Source: Leptolinea sp. UBA4782
Lineage (GTDB): Bacteria > Chloroflexota > Anaerolineae > Anaerolineales > Anaerolineaceae
Length of the DNA stretch: 60,365 nt
Direction: 5' to 3'
NCBI GenBank assembly: GCA_002403095.1
Contig: DHHC01000026.1
Location: forward strand, 100,784 to 161,148
Positions 30,331 to 38,584 of this stretch are shown here, piece after piece. Every line of letters begins with the position of its first letter. The stretch's first letter is position 1. A model generated the notes under the pieces. The model did not search any database. It was not told the DNA's origin and saw nothing but the letters and a program-made list of their open reading frames with translations. Both the position numbers and the translations under genes were made by a program.

Positions 30331-33096
30331 ATGATTACTACAAAACGATTGATGTATTTCATTGCCGGCCTGGTACTCGTGCTGGGCATCTTTGCGTTAG
30401 TACCGGCATCGCCTGTGTCTGCAGAAGATCCTGACCCGGGAGCCCCCAGCGGTGATGGTGTTGAGCCGGTGTTTATCGATGGGAACCCTTCCTGTGCCAC
30501 ACTGAACGCCAATAATGCCGGTTTTCCCAATGTGACCTCGGACTTTGGCTTCAAGATCAATGATGGAACTAACGGCACCTTTACATTCACCAATCCACCC
30601 GGCACATTAACCGGCGGCGCCCTGCCTGACCCGTACAATTCTGTCACCATCAGCAACAGCGACGGGACTCTATTTAACTGGGCAGCTACCCTGGGCATTG
30701 ATGCTGTGATTGTCAAGGGCGGTCCAAACGCTGATGCGTTCGTGTACATACCAGAGGACACGGCGGATACCCAGCTGCACCCCCCGGTCAACCCCAATAG
30801 CCCAACTGGGGAATATTACAGCATTAGCCACATCGAGTTCTGCTACGATTACGAGTTTAGCGCCAGAAAGACGGCGGATACCGCTTATACCCGCACCTAC
30901 ACCTGGACGATCGACAAGAGCGTGGACCCGGACACCCATACCGGGTTTGCAGGCGACAGCTTTACCTCGGATTATGACATCGTGGTGGACCAATCGTATG
31001 AAGATTCAGCCTTCGCGGTTTCTGGCACCATCACGGTTAATAACCCCACTCCCTTCACCGCCAGTTTCAGTGTTGCAGATTCGGTCGGCGGGACGGTGGC
31101 TTCTGTTTCCTGCCCAACCTACAGCCTGGCACCCTTTGCGTCTACAACCTGCACCTACAGCGCCAGCCTGGCAGACAAAACTGACGGCACCAACACGGCC
31201 ACCATCACCAGCCTGACAGCAGGCATAGGAGGCGCTACAGCCACCGCTGGTTATGCCTTTGGCGAACCCACCACGGTTGTGGGCTACCAGACGGTCAATG
31301 TTTCAGACACCTTCCCTTACCCGGGCGGCACCCCTGAAGCATTGGGGTCAGCCAGTGGCGATTATACGTTTGACAACGACCAGGACTTTGAATGCCCCAC
31401 CACAACGGAATCCTATACTAATGGCTACTACACTTACCAGAAGGTGAACCGGGCAGAGATCGATGAGACCGGGCAGTACGACGAAACCACAGTGACGGTA
31501 CACTGCTATCTGCCGCAGGTGACCAAGACTGCCACTGCCAGCTACGATGAGACCCACACCTGGACCCTTGAGAAAACCGTGAATCCGCTCTACCAGAGCG
31601 GCTATCCGGGTAACGTGTTGCCCTGGACCTGGAAGGTGGACGTCAGCGAAACCTTCGCCGAAAGCAACTTCGCGGTCAGCGGTACCATATCAGTCTACAA
31701 CCCTCACCCCACCCTTCAGCTGGTTGTGGATGTATCTGACCAGTTGAACGACGGGACCGCCGCAGTAGTAGACTGCGACCCAGTGACAGAAGGGAACCAG
31801 ACTAGCCTGACGGTAGCAGCTCTAGGAACCGGCGTTTGCAGCTACACTGCTGCCCCAACCGGCAGGACAGCAACCCTAAATACCGCCACAGCCACCCGCA
31901 ACACTGTTTCATTCACCGGTACGGTTGCAGTGACCTTTGTGAAGAATGTGATCCACGGAACAGCAACCCTGACCGATACCCAGATCGGGCTCAACCAGAC
32001 GCTGACAGCCGGAGCCGGTCCCTGGCAATTCACCGCTGATGACAGCCACACTTGCTCTATGGACAGCAGTATGTATGGCGCAGACGGCTACTATGAAGGG
32101 CAGGAGACCAATACCGCCTACCTGACCCCGTCCGGCGGAACGCAACAGTCCGACGGCGCCCAGACAGATTATATGTGCGAAGGCGGCTACGTGGACCTGC
32201 TGAAGATGACAGACGGCGTAGTTGACCCCACCATGAGCTGGAGCTTCGCCCTGTACAACGGTCCGGATGGATTTGGTACCACTGCCCTCGGCAGCGGCTC
32301 CACCTTTGGTGATGCGGACGGCATCCTCGATTTCGGCATGCCGATCCTCAACCCTGAAGACACATACACCATCTGCGAACTGGGCGTCCCGGCGGGATGG
32401 TCCTCCCTGTGGCAGGTCGGCGGCGCAACAGTGATCCCCTACAACCCGGATGCTGACAAAACTCCTCCCGAGGATGTTGGCAACCGCTGCGTGGACTTCG
32501 GCGCTGGAACAACCATCCCGGTGACCGTGCGGACCACCCTGCACTTCCAGGTGGATAACCGCGCCCCCGGCGGCGACCCGCGCACCCCCGGTTACTGGAA
32601 GAACTGGAACACCTGCACCGGCGGCAGGCAGGCGATGAACGCGGCTGCCAACGGCGGCTGGGAGAATGGTTTCTGGCTGCTGGATGATGTGCTTAACCCC
32701 GCTGTTGGAGGCGGCATCATCTGGGATGATATCCTGGTTGACGCAAAAATTGTAAACATCAACTCCTGTGAGTATGCCGTCGAAATTCTTGACCAGCGTA
32801 GAGTAACACTCAATGGAATAGTCGGTGACGGCAAAAAGCTGGCCAGCGATCCGGCCCGCACCCTGGCCATGCATTTGCTGGCAGCCCAGCTGAACTTCGG
32901 GGCCGGCGCCTGCACCACACCGGAAGTGCTGGATGCTGCCCTGCAGGCCGAGACCCTATTAGATAAGTACAATTTCTGCGGCAAGAGGTCAACCGCCTAC
33001 CCACTAACCAAGGCTGATAAAGCCCTGGCGCTCAGCCTGGCCAAGTACCTCGACAACTACAACAACGGGATGTACTGCGGCAGCACCTTGCCGTAA
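30331..33096 (+). CDS. large secreted repeat protein with C-terminal GYW-motif domain
   Basis: A 921-residue exported protein. Signal peptide 1-31 ends ASPVSA. After an N-terminal domain (32-185) come two related Ig-like modules about 219 residues apart: YTWTIDKSVDP to FAVSGTITVNNPTP (near 190-241) and HTWTLEKTVNP to FAVSGTISVYNPHP (near 408-460), with Cys-containing second halves. A SpaA/prealbumin-like stretch follows (GYVDLLKMTDG, 619-745). The C-terminal domain (749-921) starts RTPGYWKNWNTC and has conserved Cys. There is no LPXTG motif or C-terminal anchor helix. AAAGGAGGT precedes ATG 30331. It is probably a surface or matrix protein; function unknown. The next gene encodes the same C-terminal domain as a lipoprotein. 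Confidence 0.85.
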   Translation: MITTKRLMYFIAGLVLVLGIFALVPASPVSAEDPDPGAPSGDGVEPVFIDGNPSCATLNANNAGFPNVTSDFGFKINDGTNGTFTFTNPPGTLTGGALPDPYNSVTISNSDGTLFNWAATLGIDAVIVKGGPNADAFVYIPEDTADTQLHPPVNPNSPTGEYYSISHIEFCYDYEFSARKTADTAYTRTYTWTIDKSVDPDTHTGFAGDSFTSDYDIVVDQSYEDSAFAVSGTITVNNPTPFTASFSVADSVGGTVASVSCPTYSLAPFASTTCTYSASLADKTDGTNTATITSLTAGIGGATATAGYAFGEPTTVVGYQTVNVSDTFPYPGGTPEALGSASGDYTFDNDQDFECPTTTESYTNGYYTYQKVNRAEIDETGQYDETTVTVHCYLPQVTKTATASYDETHTWTLEKTVNPLYQSGYPGNVLPWTWKVDVSETFAESNFAVSGTISVYNPHPTLQLVVDVSDQLNDGTAAVVDCDPVTEGNQTSLTVAALGTGVCSYTAAPTGRTATLNTATATRNTVSFTGTVAVTFVKNVIHGTATLTDTQIGLNQTLTAGAGPWQFTADDSHTCSMDSSMYGADGYYEGQETNTAYLTPSGGTQQSDGAQTDYMCEGGYVDLLKMTDGVVDPTMSWSFALYNGPDGFGTTALGSGSTFGDADGILDFGMPILNPEDTYTICELGVPAGWSSLWQVGGATVIPYNPDADKTPPEDVGNRCVDFGAGTTIPVTVRTTLHFQVDNRAPGGDPRTPGYWKNWNTCTGGRQAMNAAANGGWENGFWLLDDVLNPAVGGGIIWDDILVDAKIVNINSCEYAVEILDQRRVTLNGIVGDGKKLASDPARTLAMHLLAAQLNFGAGACTTPEVLDAALQAETLLDKYNFCGKRSTAYPLTKADKALALSLAKYLDNYNNGMYCGSTLP

Positions 33097-33149
33097 CGCT
33101 TCCTAACAGGTCTCGGTATACCTCCCCAGGACGAGACCCGGATTATACC

Positions 33150-33181
33150 GGGGGCGGGAATACAACACCCGCCCCCAGATT
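33150..33181 (+). terminator. terminator after the secreted-protein gene
   Basis: GGGGGCGGG (33150-33158) pairs with CCCGCCCCC (33168-33176), then GATTTTT. It stands only 13 bases before the lipoprotein start, so read-through or a closely placed promoter must serve that gene. Confidence 0.75.
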
Positions 33182-33193
33182 TTTCCCAACCGC

Positions 33194-33784
33194 ATGCGCC
33201 AGTTTATCTTTTCCTTCCTTTTATTGCTCATCCCCTTTCTTGCCGGATGCACCGCTGAACCGACTCCTGTACCTGAAGTGATCCCACTTCCCTCGCTTGA
33301 AATACCGCTACTTGATACATCCGCAGGGGAGCCGCGCACTGCCGGCTACTGGCTGCTCTGGAACGCCTGCGCACCAGGCAACATGGCGGAGACCGCCCGC
33401 CTGAACGGAGGCAGGGCAAAGGGCTGGATCATCCTGGATGACCTGCTGGCAGACCCGGGCATCGTGCTGGGGGACTACAGGGTGGACAGCTGTGCTGCGG
33501 CGCTGGAATTACTGAACGGCCGGATGCTGGACGGGACACCAACGCAGGATGCGGTATATTCCCTGGCTGCTGCCCTGCTGACGGCTGAACTGAACCGCAG
33601 CGCTGGCGCTGAAAACTGCCAGGCGGTTGAGGCTGCTGCTACAGCCAGCCATGTGATTCTGGCTGGCGCCGGGTTCAACGGCATGGGCGAGTACAGCCTG
33701 GCGCTGGCTGAGGGAGATACAGAAGCCATACCGGTGCTTATTGAGGGCCTGGCGCAATACAACCTTGGCGATCTCTGCAAATAA
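33194..33784 (+). CDS. lipoprotein with GYW-motif domain
   Basis: A 196-residue protein with a lipoprotein signal (MRQFIFSFLLLLIPFLAGC, lipobox Cys19). The domain after a short Pro-rich spacer aligns with the C-terminal domain of the upstream secreted protein: PRTAGYWLLWNAC against PRTPGYWKNWNTC, WIILDDLL against WLLDDVL, DSCAAALELLNGR against NSCEYAVEILDQR, and the last Cys near the C-terminus. The order of elements and cysteines is kept while the rest has drifted. Lipid anchoring of one and secretion of the other suggests a surface pair, which is inference. There is no clear ribosome site before ATG 33194. Confidence 0.8.
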   Translation: MRQFIFSFLLLLIPFLAGCTAEPTPVPEVIPLPSLEIPLLDTSAGEPRTAGYWLLWNACAPGNMAETARLNGGRAKGWIILDDLLADPGIVLGDYRVDSCAAALELLNGRMLDGTPTQDAVYSLAAALLTAELNRSAGAENCQAVEAAATASHVILAGAGFNGMGEYSLALAEGDTEAIPVLIEGLAQYNLGDLCK

Positions 33785-33841
33785 GCTGCCTTGAATAACA
33801 TTTAATTTTTCAAATCCCCAAAACATTAACCTGGATTTCAT

Positions 33842-33870
33842 TTGACTTTAAGCTCCAGCGGGTATATCAT
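33842..33870 (+). promoter_or_regulatory. promoter of the SWIM-gene leader
   Basis: TTGACT at 33842-33847, 17 bases, TATCAT at 33865-33870. The start should be near 33877. Confidence 0.65.
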
Positions 33871-33896
33871 AATAGTAAGCAGGAGAAAAACCCGTT

Positions 33897-33935
33897 ATGC
33901 GATACTTCGATTGCCCCCAGTTTGTTACTGCCTGA
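33897..33935 (+). CDS. possible 12-residue leader peptide
   Basis: ATG 33897 to TGA 33933-33935 encodes MRYFDCPQFVTA, with AGGAG at 33881-33885 about 11 bases upstream. Its stop codon overlaps the first arm of the terminator that follows, the geometry of translation-controlled attenuation. There is no run of one amino acid; the single Cys in a DCP context may or may not matter. It could be chance within a small RNA. Confidence 0.35.
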   Translation: MRYFDCPQFVTA

Positions 33936-33959
33936 AGGCACGCCTAAGCGTGCCTTTTT
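33935..33959 (+). terminator. attenuator-like terminator before the SWIM gene
   Basis: Arms 33935-33943 (AAGGCACGC) and 33948-33956 (GCGTGCCTT) with loop CTAA and five T. It lies 35 bases before the ATG of the SWIM gene. Confidence 0.8.
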
Positions 33960-33993
33960 GTTACCTTATCATAAGTAAAAAGGAGATTTGGCA

Positions 33994-34236
33994 ATGGACT
34001 ATGGAATGATTGGTAAGATAGAGAAAGCCAAAAGGTATGCCCAGGAAAAAGGGCGCTTTCATTTTTCCGATTTCACCATTACGGTCAGCGGTGAGAATAA
34101 CCCGCATACCGTACACTACGCCAATCAAACCTTTATATGCGACTGTGATTTTTTTAAGACCCGCGGCCGCTGCAGTCACACCATGGCACTTGAGATCCTG
34201 CTCGAAGGCATGCTGAACGGGCACAAAGAAGATTAA
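33994..34236 (+). CDS. small SWIM zinc-finger protein
   Basis: An 80-residue protein whose C-terminal half is a SWIM finger: CDCDFFKTRGRCSH gives C-x-C-x8-C-x-H at C49, C51, C60 and H62, the zinc-binding pattern of SWIM domains. They bind DNA or protein in larger enzymes, but here the domain stands nearly alone. The N-terminal part is a basic helix and a beta-rich strand region. AAGGAGA precedes ATG 33994. It sits behind a promoter, a possible leader peptide and a terminator, so expression may be controlled by attenuation. The partner is unknown. Confidence 0.75.
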   Translation: MDYGMIGKIEKAKRYAQEKGRFHFSDFTITVSGENNPHTVHYANQTFICDCDFFKTRGRCSHTMALEILLEGMLNGHKED

Positions 34237-34251
34237 ACGCTGATCTAAAGC

Positions 34252-34287
34252 AAAACAGGGTGCGCTGTCTGAACTGCACCCTGTTTT
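34252..34287. terminator. bidirectional terminator
   Basis: Perfect 12-bp arms 34252-34263 and 34276-34287 (AAAACAGGGTGC) shared by the SWIM gene and the convergent DeoR gene. Confidence 0.85.
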
Positions 34288-34290
34288 TAT

Positions 34291-35064
34291 TTAACCAGCA
34301 ACTTCCACCTTGCGGGCATGCTCTTCCAGCATTTTCAGGTGCCCGGGGTCGATCTTACTGTCGGTAATCACACAATCAAATTCGCTTATACCTGCCAGCC
34401 GGTGCAAAGCGATGCGCCCGAATTTCGAGTGGTCCAGCAAGAGGTACTTGCGGGTGCACTGCCGCATCATCGAGCACTTCATGTGGATCAATTCTGTTTC
34501 GGGATGGTAAACCTCACCCGCCACACAGGCTGCAGCGGAGAGAAAACAGGCATCTGCCCTCAAGCTGGCTATTGCCTGCTGGCACAGGATGCCGGTAAAT
34601 GTTTCAAAGCGAGGCAGGTATTCCCCGCCCAGGGTGATCAGGCGGATGTTGCGCTGGTTTGCCAGTTGCTGGATGACCGGCAGGAAATGCGTGATGACTG
34701 TAAGCGATTCGATCTCATTGAAAAAATCCGCCAGCGGCAGCACAGTGGTTGAATCATCCATCATGATCGATGTGCCCGGCTCAATCAAGGATGCCGCCTT
34801 CTCGCAGATCGCCCGCTTTTCAGCGCTTAGCTGGGTTACCCGGTAACGGTAGTCGCTTTCAAACAAGCTGGAAGGCTGCACCGAAGCCCCGTTGCGCACC
34901 TTGCGCAGCACACCCGCGTCCTCAAGTTCATCCAGGTCGCGGTGAACGGTCATGCGGCTGACGCCGAGGGTATCCACCAGGTCATCAACCGATACCCAGC
35001 CCTGTTCCATTACCCTGCGGGTGATGATCTCCTGCCGTACCTGGGGGCTATTTTGCTTTTTCAT
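34291..35064 (-). CDS. DeoR/GlpR-family sugar-responsive repressor
   Basis: A 257-residue DeoR regulator. The N-terminal helix-turn-helix is VSVDDLVDTLGVSRMTVHRDLDELE with the wing VLRKVRNGA. The C-terminal sugar-phosphate sensing domain shares the ISOCOT fold: MMDDSTTVLPLADFF, LTVITHFLPV, LITLGGEYLPRFETFTG, and KYLLLDHSKFG near the end. GGGGAG lies before ATG 35064. It is divergent from the isomerase-kinase operon over a 276-base region with repeated GTGATAT elements, so it probably represses that operon and itself until a phosphorylated sugar accumulates. Confidence 0.88.
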   Translation of the reverse strand: MKKQNSPQVRQEIITRRVMEQGWVSVDDLVDTLGVSRMTVHRDLDELEDAGVLRKVRNGASVQPSSLFESDYRYRVTQLSAEKRAICEKAASLIEPGTSIMMDDSTTVLPLADFFNEIESLTVITHFLPVIQQLANQRNIRLITLGGEYLPRFETFTGILCQQAIASLRADACFLSAAACVAGEVYHPETELIHMKCSMMRQCTRKYLLLDHSKFGRIALHRLAGISEFDCVITDSKIDPGHLKMLEEHARKVEVAG

Positions 35065-35106
35065 GTCTACTCCCCGGTTATTGTATCAATTTCCCGCAAA
35101 ATCTGC

Positions 35107-35135
35107 TTGACAAAACAATAATCGTGATATATAGT
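35107..35135 (+). promoter_or_regulatory. promoter of the isomerase-kinase operon
   Basis: TTGACA at 35107-35112, 17 bases, TATAGT at 35130-35135. The transcript would have a leader of about 200 bases. A second -10-like TACAAT lies nearer the gene (35242-35247). Confidence 0.65.
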
Positions 35136-35208
35136 TATGTTTATACCATATATTTTGTGATATTCTCAATTTTATTGTTATGCAAAGGCAAATTGAACAA
35201 AATATCAC
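35124..35208. promoter_or_regulatory. candidate DeoR operators
   Basis: GTGATAT occurs at 35124-35130, overlapping the -10 box, and at 35157-35163, 33 bp apart (about three turns). The inverse ATATCAC is at 35202-35208. DeoR-family proteins often bind repeated or looped sites; binding here is inferred. Confidence 0.4.
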
Positions 35209-35340
35209 TGAATTGCATACGTGCATTTTTCCTGGATATGCTACAATTTTACAGACTCATGAAGTTAAATGAATTAGAGGGACCCATCCAAAGCAGGAAA
35301 ATCGACCCAAACATTTCTATTTTTAAAAAAGGAGTGAAAG

Positions 35341-36756
35341 ATGGCTAAAGCAACACTTGGATTAATTGTAGGGAACCGGGGCTTCTTTGCTGATAACCTG
35401 GTTAAAGATGGCCGCAAGGTCATGCTCAAGCTGCTCAAAGAGATGGACATCGACGTGGTTGTCCTCGATGAAAAGGCAACCAAGCTTGGGGCGGTAGAGT
35501 CCCTGGCTGATTCCCTGGTGTGCGCCGACCTATTTGATGCCAAACGGAAAGAGATCGAAGGCATCCTGGTTACCCTGCCTAATTTCGGTGACGAAAAGGG
35601 CATCGCCGAAGCGATCAAGCGCTCTGGTCTGAATGTCCCCATTTTCTTACATGCTTTCCCGGATGACATCCACGACATGTCTTACCATGCCCGGCGCGAT
35701 TCCTTCTGCGGCAAACTCTCGGTGGCCAACAACTTCTACCAGTACGGCATTCCATACACCATTACTGCAAACCACACCATCGATCCTGAAACTGCGGAAT
35801 TCAAACAGGAAATTAATGACTTTGTGGCTGTCTGTAAAGTGGTGAATGGTATGCGCAAAGCCCGCATTGGCGTCATAGGCGCACGCCCCAACGCCTTCCA
35901 AACTGTGCGCTTCAGCGAAAAGGTACTGGAAGATCACGGCATCAACGTTTCCACAGCAGACCTTTCGGAAATCCTCGGGGTGGCTGGCAAACTGGCGGAT
36001 GATGATCCAAAAGTCAAAGCCAGGCTGGATGATATCAAGAAATACTTGGACGCATCCAAAGCTCCCGCAGACAGGTTGATGCGTATGGCAAAATTTGGCA
36101 CGGCATTATCCGAATGGATCAACGCCAACGATGTCGATATGACCGCAATTCAATGCTGGGACAGCCTGCAGCACAATCTTGGCATCAACCCCTGCACCAT
36201 CATGAGCATGATGAGCCAGGAACTTATGCCGAGTGCATGCGAAGGTGATGCCCTGGGTGCCCTTTCCATGTACGCTCTCACCCTGGCTGGCGGAAAGCCT
36301 TCTGCCCTGGTGGACTGGAACAATAACTACATCAACGAGCCCGACAAGTGTGTGCTCTTCCACTGCGGCAACTGGCCGGTAGAGTTCTACAAGTCAGCTG
36401 AAATGGTTCCGGCTGAAGTGCTCGGCTCTACCCTTGGGCAGGAGAACACCTGGGGCGCCATCAGCGGACGCGTCAAAGCCGGCCCGATGGGATTCGCCCG
36501 CCTGGTTACCGACGACCGCTTTGGTGCCATCAAAGCAATCTACGGGGATGGGTTCTTTACCGATGACTATATTGCCCCCGTAATCGGTTCGCATGCCATC
36601 ATCGAGATCAAGGGATTGCCGGAATTCCTGTACCACCTGGCACGCAACGGCTTTGTCCACCACGGCGCCGTCACCACTGTCCATACCGCCCGTATCCTTG
36701 ACGAAGCCTTCAAAACCTACCTTGGTTTCGATGCGCACTACCACGGTGTAGATTAG
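35341..36756 (+). CDS. L-fucose/L-arabinose isomerase-family protein
   Basis: A 471-residue protein of the FucI/AraA isomerase superfamily, which interconverts aldose and ketose with a metal. Active-site candidates in the C-terminal half are the Glu of SACEGDALGAL, the Asp of VDWNNNY and the His of VLFHCGNWP, equivalent to the Glu/Asp/His set of FucI. It is shorter than classical FucI (about 590), matching the compact uncharacterised branch. AAAAGGAG precedes ATG 35341. The FGGY kinase gene follows and the DeoR gene is divergent, so isomerisation then phosphorylation of a deoxy- or pentose sugar is likely; which sugar is unknown. Confidence 0.85.
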   Translation: MAKATLGLIVGNRGFFADNLVKDGRKVMLKLLKEMDIDVVVLDEKATKLGAVESLADSLVCADLFDAKRKEIEGILVTLPNFGDEKGIAEAIKRSGLNVPIFLHAFPDDIHDMSYHARRDSFCGKLSVANNFYQYGIPYTITANHTIDPETAEFKQEINDFVAVCKVVNGMRKARIGVIGARPNAFQTVRFSEKVLEDHGINVSTADLSEILGVAGKLADDDPKVKARLDDIKKYLDASKAPADRLMRMAKFGTALSEWINANDVDMTAIQCWDSLQHNLGINPCTIMSMMSQELMPSACEGDALGALSMYALTLAGGKPSALVDWNNNYINEPDKCVLFHCGNWPVEFYKSAEMVPAEVLGSTLGQENTWGAISGRVKAGPMGFARLVTDDRFGAIKAIYGDGFFTDDYIAPVIGSHAIIEIKGLPEFLYHLARNGFVHHGAVTTVHTARILDEAFKTYLGFDAHYHGVD

Positions 36757-36801
36757 CCGGCTGTTAGCAGTTTAACATCTTTACCCATTGCTGTCTTTCG
36801 T

Positions 36802-36825
36802 GCACCCACCGGTACTGGTGGGTGT
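36802..36825 (+). repeat. intercistronic hairpin
   Basis: GCACCCACC (36802-36810) pairs with GGTGGGTGT (36817-36825) around GGTACT. There is no T tract, so it more likely modulates mRNA stability between isomerase and kinase than ends transcription. Confidence 0.6.
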
Positions 36826-36861
36826 ACGCTGAAATAGTGTTAGCTGCAGAGCGAGGACACC

Positions 36862-38406
36862 ATGGCAACATTTTTCTTAGGAATTGATCTGGGCACTGGC
36901 GGCTGCAAAACCGCCCTGATGGACACCCAGGGTGAAGTGCTGGCTTATGCCTTCCGCGAGTACCCGATCCTGAATGAGAAACCCGGCTGGTCTGAACACG
37001 ACCCGCACCTGTACTGGAAGCTGGTGACCGAAATGATCCGCGAAGTCGTGGAGAAATCCCGGGTGAGCCCGCATGAGGTCAAAGGCATCGGCGTTTCATC
37101 CGCCCTGCCTGCCATGGTCATGCTCGATGAACTGGGCACCCCCCTCGAGCGTGCCTACAACCTGATGGACCGGCGTGCCACAGCAGAGGTGGAATGGGTG
37201 AAGGAACACATCGGCGAGGAGCGGGTGTATAAAATAACCGGCTACCGCCTGGAAGACCACCCCAACATCGTTAACCTGATGTGGGAAAAGCGCAACCGCC
37301 CGGAGACTTACCATAAGATCGCCAAAGCCCTTACCATCGGCGGATATATCATCTACCGCCTGACCGGGAAGACCGGCATTAACCGCTCGGATGCCACCTT
37401 TTTCGGGGCGTATGACCTGCGCAAAAATGAGTTCAACCAGGCCATCCTGAATGAGATGGGGCTGGATCCAGCCATGTTTCCGGATGTGCACCTGTGTGAA
37501 GAAGTGGTGGGAGAAGTGCACACCGCTGCCGCGGTTGACTGCAGCCTGGTCGCTGGTATCCCGGTCGCCGGGCAGGCAGATGCCATGGCCGGCTGGATCG
37601 GCGGCGGCGCGATCGAGATCGGCGATTTCCAAAGCAACCTGGGGTCAGTCGGCAATTTCGGCATCATCCACAACAACTTCGACTTCGTCGAATCGGAGAT
37701 CGGCCACCTGATGGGCATCACCAGCCCGTACACCATCAAAGACACCCTGGTCACCATACCTACCACCATGACGGGCGGCCAATCCCTGCGCTACCTGAGG
37801 GATAACCTTTCACACGCCGAGGTCAACGCCGAACAAGTGGTGGGCATCTCGGCTTATGACCTGATGAACCTCGAGGCCGCCAAAGTACCAGTCGGCAGTG
37901 ACGGTTTGATCATCCTGCCTTTACTGATGGGTGAGCGCACTCCCCTGTGGGACCCGTATGTGCGCGGAGTTGTGTTTGGTCTCTCCCTCAACCATACCAA
38001 GGGACATCTCGTGCAGGCGATGATGGAAGGCGTGGCTTACGCCATGTACCATTCATACAGCCTGCTGATCCAGGGCAACCTGAAGATCAATTACCCGCTG
38101 GTGATGAACGAAGGCGGCGCTGTCAGCCATTTGTGGCGCCAGATCATCACAGATGTGCTCAACATCCCCACCGTGCTGGTAAAACGCCGCACCGGTGCGC
38201 CTTACGGAGATTGCATCCTGGCGGGCGTTGCCACCGGGTACTTTAAGAACTTCGGAGTAGTGCGCAACTGGGTCGAGTATATCGAACCGCTGGAACCCAA
38301 CCCAGACAATCATGCCCGCTATATGCAGTTTTATGAGATTTACCAGCAGCTATATCCCAGCCTGCAAAACAGTTTCCACGCATTGGCCAGGCTGCGCGAG
38401 CAATAG
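36862..38406 (+). CDS. FGGY-family carbohydrate kinase
   Basis: A 514-residue sugar kinase of the FGGY group (xylulokinase, fuculokinase, ribulokinase, gluconokinase). The N-terminal ATP loop is FLGIDLGTGGCKTALMD. The catalytic Asp lies in VAGQADAMAGWIGGG (about D238), and the C-terminal signature region is LMNEGGAVSHLWRQIITDVLNIP with GAPYGDCILAG. It transfers phosphate from ATP to the ketose made by the upstream isomerase. Sequence alone does not fix the sugar. The gap to the isomerase gene is 105 bases with a hairpin. A terminator follows. Confidence 0.92.
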   Translation: MATFFLGIDLGTGGCKTALMDTQGEVLAYAFREYPILNEKPGWSEHDPHLYWKLVTEMIREVVEKSRVSPHEVKGIGVSSALPAMVMLDELGTPLERAYNLMDRRATAEVEWVKEHIGEERVYKITGYRLEDHPNIVNLMWEKRNRPETYHKIAKALTIGGYIIYRLTGKTGINRSDATFFGAYDLRKNEFNQAILNEMGLDPAMFPDVHLCEEVVGEVHTAAAVDCSLVAGIPVAGQADAMAGWIGGGAIEIGDFQSNLGSVGNFGIIHNNFDFVESEIGHLMGITSPYTIKDTLVTIPTTMTGGQSLRYLRDNLSHAEVNAEQVVGISAYDLMNLEAAKVPVGSDGLIILPLLMGERTPLWDPYVRGVVFGLSLNHTKGHLVQAMMEGVAYAMYHSYSLLIQGNLKINYPLVMNEGGAVSHLWRQIITDVLNIPTVLVKRRTGAPYGDCILAGVATGYFKNFGVVRNWVEYIEPLEPNPDNHARYMQFYEIYQQLYPSLQNSFHALARLREQ

Positions 38407-38438
38407 ACACCTATCTCTCCTGTTGCTCCCCAACAAGA

Positions 38439-38469
38439 AACCCCATCCTTGCCCCGGATGGGGTTGTCT
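38439..38469 (+). terminator. terminator after the kinase gene
   Basis: Perfect 10-bp arms 38439-38448 and 38456-38465 (AACCCCATCC), followed by GTCTTTT. Confidence 0.8.
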
Positions 38470-38572
38470 TTTAAGGAGTATGGCTGCCAGGTTGCTGGCA
38501 ATTTGGTTTGCTAGAGGTCAATGGGCATGAAACCGCAGCCTGCCGCGATCCTTACGCAAGGCTACTTTGGAG

Positions 38573-38578
38573 TAGAAT
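38573..38578 (+). promoter_or_regulatory. leaderless -10 box for the DNA glycosylase
   Basis: TAGAAT, then ACAGGC and ATG at 38585. The nine bases ACAGGCATG are the same as at the YcgN-like gene (3356-3364) and the RNase D gene (11508-11516). Confidence 0.65.
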
Positions 38579-38584
38579 ACAGGC

